This document shows positions 60,106 to 64,000 of a stretch of 64,000 nt of DNA, piece by piece. Below the pieces are notes generated by a model. The model searched no databases. It had not been told where the DNA came from and was given only the letters and a program-made list of their open reading frames with translations. The first letter of the stretch is position 1. The number at the start of each line of letters is the position of its first letter. The stretch spans positions 140,035-204,034 of the forward strand of contig NZ_CAMEFX010000001.1 in assembly GCF_945915845.1 (NCBI RefSeq), written 5' to 3'. The translations under genes and the position numbers were made by a program. The stretch is from an uncultured Actinobacillus sp. (GTDB taxonomy: Bacteria > Pseudomonadota > Gammaproteobacteria > Enterobacterales > Pasteurellaceae).

Positions 60106-61254
60106 TTAAGCTTGCCCTTCGATAACACGCTTCAATTCTTTTTCGTACAAATAGATATTGATCGGGTTTGTTGGGTATAAGGTTTCTAAGTATTCATTTG
60201 CACGTTTTACATAAGCGTCATGTTCCTTATCGTGATTATCAATCACACGTAATAACACATCCGCCCCTTCAAAAGCGTCAAATTGATCGTAATAATACCC
60301 GACACCTTTTGGTAAAAGTTTTGAGTTATGAATCAATGGATAACCGCCATAAAGCGCATCATTGTAGGCATAATTTAAACCATTTTCCCATTGATGACTG
60401 ACCACAATATCCACATAACGCGTTAAGAAATCAGGCATTTGATAACGTCCTTCTACCGTCATAATGCCATCTTTAACGATTTCCGTATAACCGATAAAGT
60501 TAAAAAATGTTGGATTTTTTCTTTTCTCATAGGTATTGCAAGCATAAAAATGCTTAATTTTTTCCGGCGCTTTACGATAGGCTTGCTCACAAATCAGAAT
60601 CGGCGTAAAACTGGTTTTAACAATATTTAAATTCGTTTCAAAAGAAGCAATGCGCTTAGCACTTTGGTCATTCGTTGGTTTATAACCAAATTCAAGCTGA
60701 TTATTCTCTTTAAGCCGTTTAATCACTTTATCACAGAAAGTCGGTGCCCAAATCGCAGGAACAACATACGCATTACAGTTATAAATCGTAGAAAAATAAG
60801 CACGGCATGTATTTTCATGTTGTGGGATCATCCATGCAGCATCAAATCTCACCCCATTCGGAACACGTCCTGCAGGGCGATCAAACACAAAATACTCCAT
60901 ATCCATCACATAATCATTACCCATTTTATAACAGATAATTTTGCCATTATGATCGCGCATTCTATTCGCTTTGTCGTGATCGATCGTCAATGTCCCCTCA
61001 ATTAGCACATCAAGATCATCGATCACATCATCCACATAGGCAAATTTAAGATCAAGATCATCTAACATAAAGCCTGATGGTGCAGTAGAACGTTTTTCCG
61101 GCCCCCAAGAAACCAACACCACATCCTCAACTATTGATGACGCTTTAAACAATTGATATAGGAAAACCACATTTTGATTTGCCCCATTTGCCCAAATATC
61201 CGTAATTTGAGCTTCTAAATTAAAGGTAATACCTACCTTATATTTTCGTGACAT
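60106..61254 (-). CDS. DUF2827-like putative glycosyltransferase
   Basis: 382-residue cytoplasmic protein resembling the DUF2827 family, which I know mainly from Burkholderia and similar bacteria. The N-terminal KVGITFNLEAQITDIWANGA and NVVFLYQLFKAS look like the first Rossmann half of a GT-B enzyme, and the C-terminal NDALYGGYPLIHNSKLLPKG with a following acidic stretch (FDAFEGADVL) resembles a GT-B sugar-nucleotide site. ATG 61254 follows GGTGA; an upstream GTG would lie in the adhesin's terminator. Placed directly downstream of a giant Ser-rich trimeric adhesin, so glycosylating that adhesin is the attractive role; no direct proof. Confidence 0.65.
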   Translation of the reverse strand: MSRKYKVGITFNLEAQITDIWANGANQNVVFLYQLFKASSIVEDVVLVSWGPEKRSTAPSGFMLDDLDLKFAYVDDVIDDLDVLIEGTLTIDHDKANRMRDHNGKIICYKMGNDYVMDMEYFVFDRPAGRVPNGVRFDAAWMIPQHENTCRAYFSTIYNCNAYVVPAIWAPTFCDKVIKRLKENNQLEFGYKPTNDQSAKRIASFETNLNIVKTSFTPILICEQAYRKAPEKIKHFYACNTYEKRKNPTFFNFIGYTEIVKDGIMTVEGRYQMPDFLTRYVDIVVSHQWENGLNYAYNDALYGGYPLIHNSKLLPKGVGYYYDQFDAFEGADVLLRVIDNHDKEHDAYVKRANEYLETLYPTNPINIYLYEKELKRVIEGQA

Positions 61255-61274
61255 ATTTTCACCAATTTTCAATA

Positions 61275-61299
61275 AAAGTCCCACCGACTCGGTGGGACC
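61275..61299 (-). terminator. Terminator after the trimeric autotransporter
   Basis: On the minus strand GTCCCACCGA-GTCGGTGGGAC forms a near-perfect palindrome followed by TTTTATTG. It separates the adhesin transcript from the DUF2827-like gene. Confidence 0.82.
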
Positions 61300-61322
61300 T
61301 ATTTTATACGAATTTCAGATTA

Positions 61323-64000
61323 TTACCACTGATAACCGATACCGGCACCAACACCATAATCACCTTGGGACGTTGCGCCCGTACTGAATTTAATGGTGAC
61401 TTTACCGCTATCTGACATACCGGAGTAACCAACTGCAACCGCACTTTGACCGCCGAAGCTACCCATACCTAAGCCGACAGATTGTTTACCCGGCATTGTG
61501 GTAGTTGGGATGTTCGCCATCGCCATTGAGGAAGCAATACCTGAACGTAATTCTTTCTTCGTCTTACGTAGATCATTCGCAACTTGGTTAACTCTTTCTT
61601 CGTTATCTTGAATACGGTTTTCAACGGCTCTTAATTGAGACACATTCACCGCATCGGTTGGATTCACACCGGCTGCAACGTTAGTAATACGACGTTCTTT
61701 ACCTGAAGAGCCCACAGAAACAGTGTTTTCTTCATTTGCAATAGAACCCGCACCTAACGCTACTGAGTTCTTAGCCGTTGCTTGCGCACCTTGACCCAGA
61801 GCGGTTGCACTTTCTGCCGTCGCTTTAGAGCCTTGACCCACAGCTGTTGCATTTTCTGCTGTTGCTACAGAACCTTGACCCAGTGCTGTCGCTTGATTTG
61901 CTGTCGCTTTAGAGCCTTCACCCACTGCTAATGCATTCTCACCACTTGCTTCTGCATCAGAGCCTGCACGTAATGAACCCGTACCTGTTGCAGGCTGACG
62001 GTTATCACGTCCATCTGTTTCTTCGTTACCGATAAGTTTTCTAATATCGCGTGCTGAAGATTCTGCAGAACTTGCTGAAGAAGCTGCTGAACTTGCAGAA
62101 CTATCTGCAGAAACTGCTGAGCTTGCCGCCGCACTTGCAGAACTATCTGCAGAAACTGCTGAGCTTGCCGCTGAACTTGCAGAGGTTGAAGCACTTGATG
62201 CTGAGCTATCTGCTGAGCTTGCTGCTGTGCTTGCTCTTGTTGCAGAGCTGTCTGCCGCACTTGCTGCTGTGCTTGCTCTTGTTGCAGAGCTGTCCGCCGC
62301 GCTTGCTGCTGTGCTTGCTCTTGTTGCAGAGCTGTCTGCCGCACTTGCTGAGCTTGCTGCTGAGCTTGCTGAGCTATTTGCGCTTGAAGCTGAAGATGCT
62401 GCTGAAGACGCTGAGCTGTTCGCGCTTGAAGCTGAAGACGCCGCTGAGCTTGCTGAGCTGTTTGCACTTGAAGCAGAAGACGCCGCTGAGCTTGCTGAGC
62501 TATTTGCGCTTGAAGCTGATGAAGCCGCTGAGCTTGCTGAGCTGTTCGCACTTGAAGCTGAAGATGCTGCAGAGCTTGCAGAGCTATTTGCGCTTGAAGC
62601 AGAAGATGCCGCTGAGCTTGCAGAGCTGTTCGCGCTTGAAGCAGATGACGCTGCTGAAGACGCTGAGCTATTCGCGCTTGAAGCAGAAGATGCTGCTGAA
62701 GACGCTGAGCTGTTTGCGCTTGAAGCAGATGATGCTGCTGAGCTTGCTGAGCTGTTCGCGCTTGACGCTGAAGATGCCGCTGAGCTTGCTGAGCTGTTTG
62801 CGCTTGAAGCAGAAGATGCTGCTGAAGACGCTGAGCTGTTTGCGCTTGAAGCAGATGACGCTGCTGAAGACGCTGAGCTATTCGCGCTTGAAGCAGATGA
62901 CGCCGCTGAAGACGCTGAGCTGTTCGCGCTTGAAGCTGAAGACGCCGCTGAGCTTGCAGAGCTGTTCGCGCTTGAAGCTGATGACGCTGCTGAGCTTGCT
63001 GAGCTGTTCGCGCTTGAAGCAGAAGATGCTGCTGAAGACGCTGAGCTATTTGCGCTTGAAGCTGATGAAGCCGCAGAGCTTGCTGAGCTGTTCGCGCTTG
63101 AAGCAGATGACGCTGCTGAAGACGCTGAGCTATTCGCGCTTGAAGCAGATGACGCTGCTGAGCTTGCTGAGCTGTTCGCGCTTGAAGCAGATGATGCCGC
63201 TGAGCTTGCTGAGCTGTTCGCGCTTGAAGCAGAAGACGCCGCTGAAGACGCTGAGCTATTTGCGCTTGACGCAGATGATGCTGCTGAGCTTGCTGAGCTG
63301 TTCGCGCTTGAAGCAGATGACGCTGCTGAGCTTGCTGAACTGTTTGCACTTGAAGCAGAAGACGCCGCAGAGCTTGCTGAGCTATTTGCGCTTGACGCTG
63401 AAGATGCTGCACTTGAAGCTGAGCTATTCGCGCTTGACGCTGAAGAAGCTGCACTTGAAGCCGAGCTGTTCGCGCTTGACGCTGAAGACGCTGCTGAAGA
63501 CGCTGAGCTGTTTGCGCTTGAAGCAGATGATGCTGCTGAGCTTGCTGAGCTGTTCGCGCTTGACGCTGAAGACGCCGCTGAAGACGCTGAGCTGTTTGCA
63601 CTTGAAGCTGAAGACGCTGCACTTGAAGCAGAGCTATTCGCGCTTGAAGCAGATGATGCCGCTGAGCTTGCAGAACTGTTCGCGCTTGACGCTGAAGATG
63701 CTGCTGAGCTTGCTGCGCTGTTTGCGCTTGACGCTGAAGACGCTGCTGAAGACGCTGAGCTATTTGCGCTTGAAGCAGAAGATGCCGCTGAGCTTGCTGA
63801 GCTATTCGCGCTTGAAGCTGAAGACGCTGCTGAGCTTGCTGAGCTATCTGCTGATGAAGCAGAAGACGCCGCTGAGCTTGCAGAGCTGTTCGCACTTGAA
63901 GCAGATGAAGCTGCTGAGCTTGCTGAGCTATCTGCTGATGAAGCAGAAGACGCCGCTGAGCTTGCTGAGCTATCTGCGCTTGAAGCTGAAGAAGCCGCTG
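61323..64000 (-). CDS. Serine/alanine-rich trimeric autotransporter adhesin (YadA-type), N-terminus beyond window
   Basis: C-terminal ~892 codons of a type Vc surface adhesin, open to the window edge. Reading toward the C-terminus: a stalk of 14-residue repeats (ANSSASSAASSASS), irregular Ser/Ala/Thr region (about 62050-62370), linker SSARDIRKLIGNEETDGRD, YadA head-type repeats (ATALGQGS, ATAVGQGS, SVALGAGS), neck with TDAVNVSQL, coiled coil, and the YadA anchor barrel ending GAGIGYQW. I verified by hand that the anchor and the Ser/Ala stalk share one frame (codon first base congruent to 2 mod 3) with no stop between. A GTG at 61925 is internal. The stalk bears Asn-Ser-Ser sequons. Confidence 0.93.
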   Translation of the reverse strand, partial: AASSASSADSSASSAASSASSADSSASSAASSASSANSSASSAASSASSADSSASSAASSASSANSSASSAASSASSANSSASSAASSASSANSAASSAASSASSANSSASSAASSASSANSSASSAASSASSANSSASSAASSASSANSSASSAASSASSANSSASSAASSASSANSSASSAASSASSANSSASSAASSASSANSSASSAASSASSANSSASSAASSASSANSSASSAASSASSANSSASSAASSASSANSSASSAASSASSANSSASSAASSASSANSSASSAASSASSANSSASSAASSASSANSSASSAASSASSANSSASSAASSASSANSSASSAASSASSANSSASSAASSASSANSSASSAASSASSANSSASSAASSASSANSSASSAASSASSANSSASSAASSASSANSSASSAASSASSANSSASSAASSASSANSSASSAASSASSANSSASSAASSASSANSSASSAASSASSANSSASSAASSASSANSSASSAASSASSANSSASSAASSASSANSSASSAASSASAADSSATRASTAASAADSSATRASTAASAADSSATRASTAASSADSSASSASTSASSAASSAVSADSSASAAASSAVSADSSASSAASSASSAESSARDIRKLIGNEETDGRDNRQPATGTGSLRAGSDAEASGENALAVGEGSKATANQATALGQGSVATAENATAVGQGSKATAESATALGQGAQATAKNSVALGAGSIANEENTVSVGSSGKERRITNVAAGVNPTDAVNVSQLRAVENRIQDNEERVNQVANDLRKTKKELRSGIASSMAMANIPTTTMPGKQSVGLGMGSFGGQSAVAVGYSGMSDSGKVTIKFSTGATSQGDYGVGAGIGYQW
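62370..64000 (-). repeat. 42-bp tandem repeats encoding the adhesin stalk
   Basis: Successive anchor positions at 62381, 62423, 62465 and 62507 are exactly 42 apart, and the pattern continues to the window edge (about 39 units). Each unit encodes Ala-Asn-Ser-Ser-Ala-Ser-Ser-Ala-Ala-Ser-Ser-Ala-Ser-Ser with few changes (Asn to Asp in some). Several synonymous versions occur, switching between AGC and TCN serine codons. Confidence 0.93.

Noticed and set aside
61323..61925. A stand-alone 200-residue YadA-anchor protein starting at GTG 61925
   Set aside because: The frame stays open upstream and encodes the matching linker, so this GTG is internal to a much larger gene.
61928..63895. A long minus-strand open frame rich in Gln, Leu, Arg and Ala
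   Set aside because: It is the +1/-1 shadow of the adhesin's Ser/Ala repeat. The frame with Ser/Ala continues without stop into the YadA anchor, whereas this one ends at 61928 with no recognisable domain.
61928..64000. CRISPR array
   Set aside because: The 42-bp repeats are contiguous, vary at synonymous positions and have no spacers; they are coding.

Overview
The window is ordinary chromosomal DNA of a Pasteurellaceae bacterium. The strongest sign is the uptake-signal core AAGTGCGGT / ACCGCACTT, seen roughly thirty or more times by eye and often as inverted pairs that double as terminators. Gene content and order also fit: nqrABCDEF-apbE-nqrM-mnmA, tadA/thyA/lgt/TSUP/rppH, leuS-lptE-holA and the nrf cluster resemble Haemophilus/Aggregatibacter. 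I lean to Aggregatibacter or a close Haemophilus, but the sequence alone does not settle genus.

Layout. 1-6.8 kb (+): cell elongation and lipoate block (mrdA partial, rodA, rlpA, dacA, ybeD, lipB, lipA). 7.2-16.1 kb (+): ammonia-forming nitrite reductase (nrfABCD) plus its haem-lyase genes (nrfE, a DsbE-like thioredoxin, an nrfF/nrfG fusion), preceded by two perfect NarP-type 7-2-7 palindromes and an FNR-like box, and interrupted by an antisense tRNA-Thr; then a YhiN-type flavoprotein. 16.1-34.6 kb (mostly -): tusBCD and a YheO regulator, fkpA, slyX(+), sodA, mnmA, nqrM, apbE, a HEPN/MNT toxin-antitoxin pair, nqrF-A, bolA, yajG(+), tadA, thyA, lgt, a TSUP transporter and rppH. 34.6-35.2 kb: AT-rich divergent spacer with several DnaA-box-like 9-mers and a PurR-like operator. 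35.3-48.3 kb (+): purM, purN, pyrR, surA, rsmA, apaH, an HI_0552-like gene, leuS, an unknown lipoprotein, lptE, holA, a tandem glycine riboswitch with its AGCS symporter, and raiA. 48.4-59.6 kb: typA(-), glnA(+), a CLC-type channel(-), gltD and gltB(-). 60.1-64.0 kb (-): a DUF2827-like putative glycosyltransferase and the C-terminal part of a very large serine/alanine-rich trimeric autotransporter adhesin that continues past the window edge.

How the genes work together. NrfABCD moves electrons from quinol to nitrite and the nrfE-to-nrfFG genes attach the unusual CxxCK haem. ApbE and NqrM are maturation factors for Na+-NQR, so the nqr-apbE-nqrM string is one functional unit, into which a HEPN/MNT module has been inserted. 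TusBCD feeds sulfur to MnmA for tRNA 2-thiouridine. GlnA and GltBD form the GS-GOGAT cycle.

Most novel material: (i) the adhesin, whose stalk is a 14-residue repeat (42 bp) nearly constant in protein but recoded with different serine codons, with an Asn-Ser-Ser sequon in most repeats, next to a putative glycosyltransferase; (ii) a family of GTAG-headed palindromes (REP/BIME-like), including a roughly 135-bp element in two full copies and one partial copy; (iii) two intergenic arrays of consecutive hairpins with shared architecture; (iv) the DnaA-box cluster at 34.7-35.0 kb.
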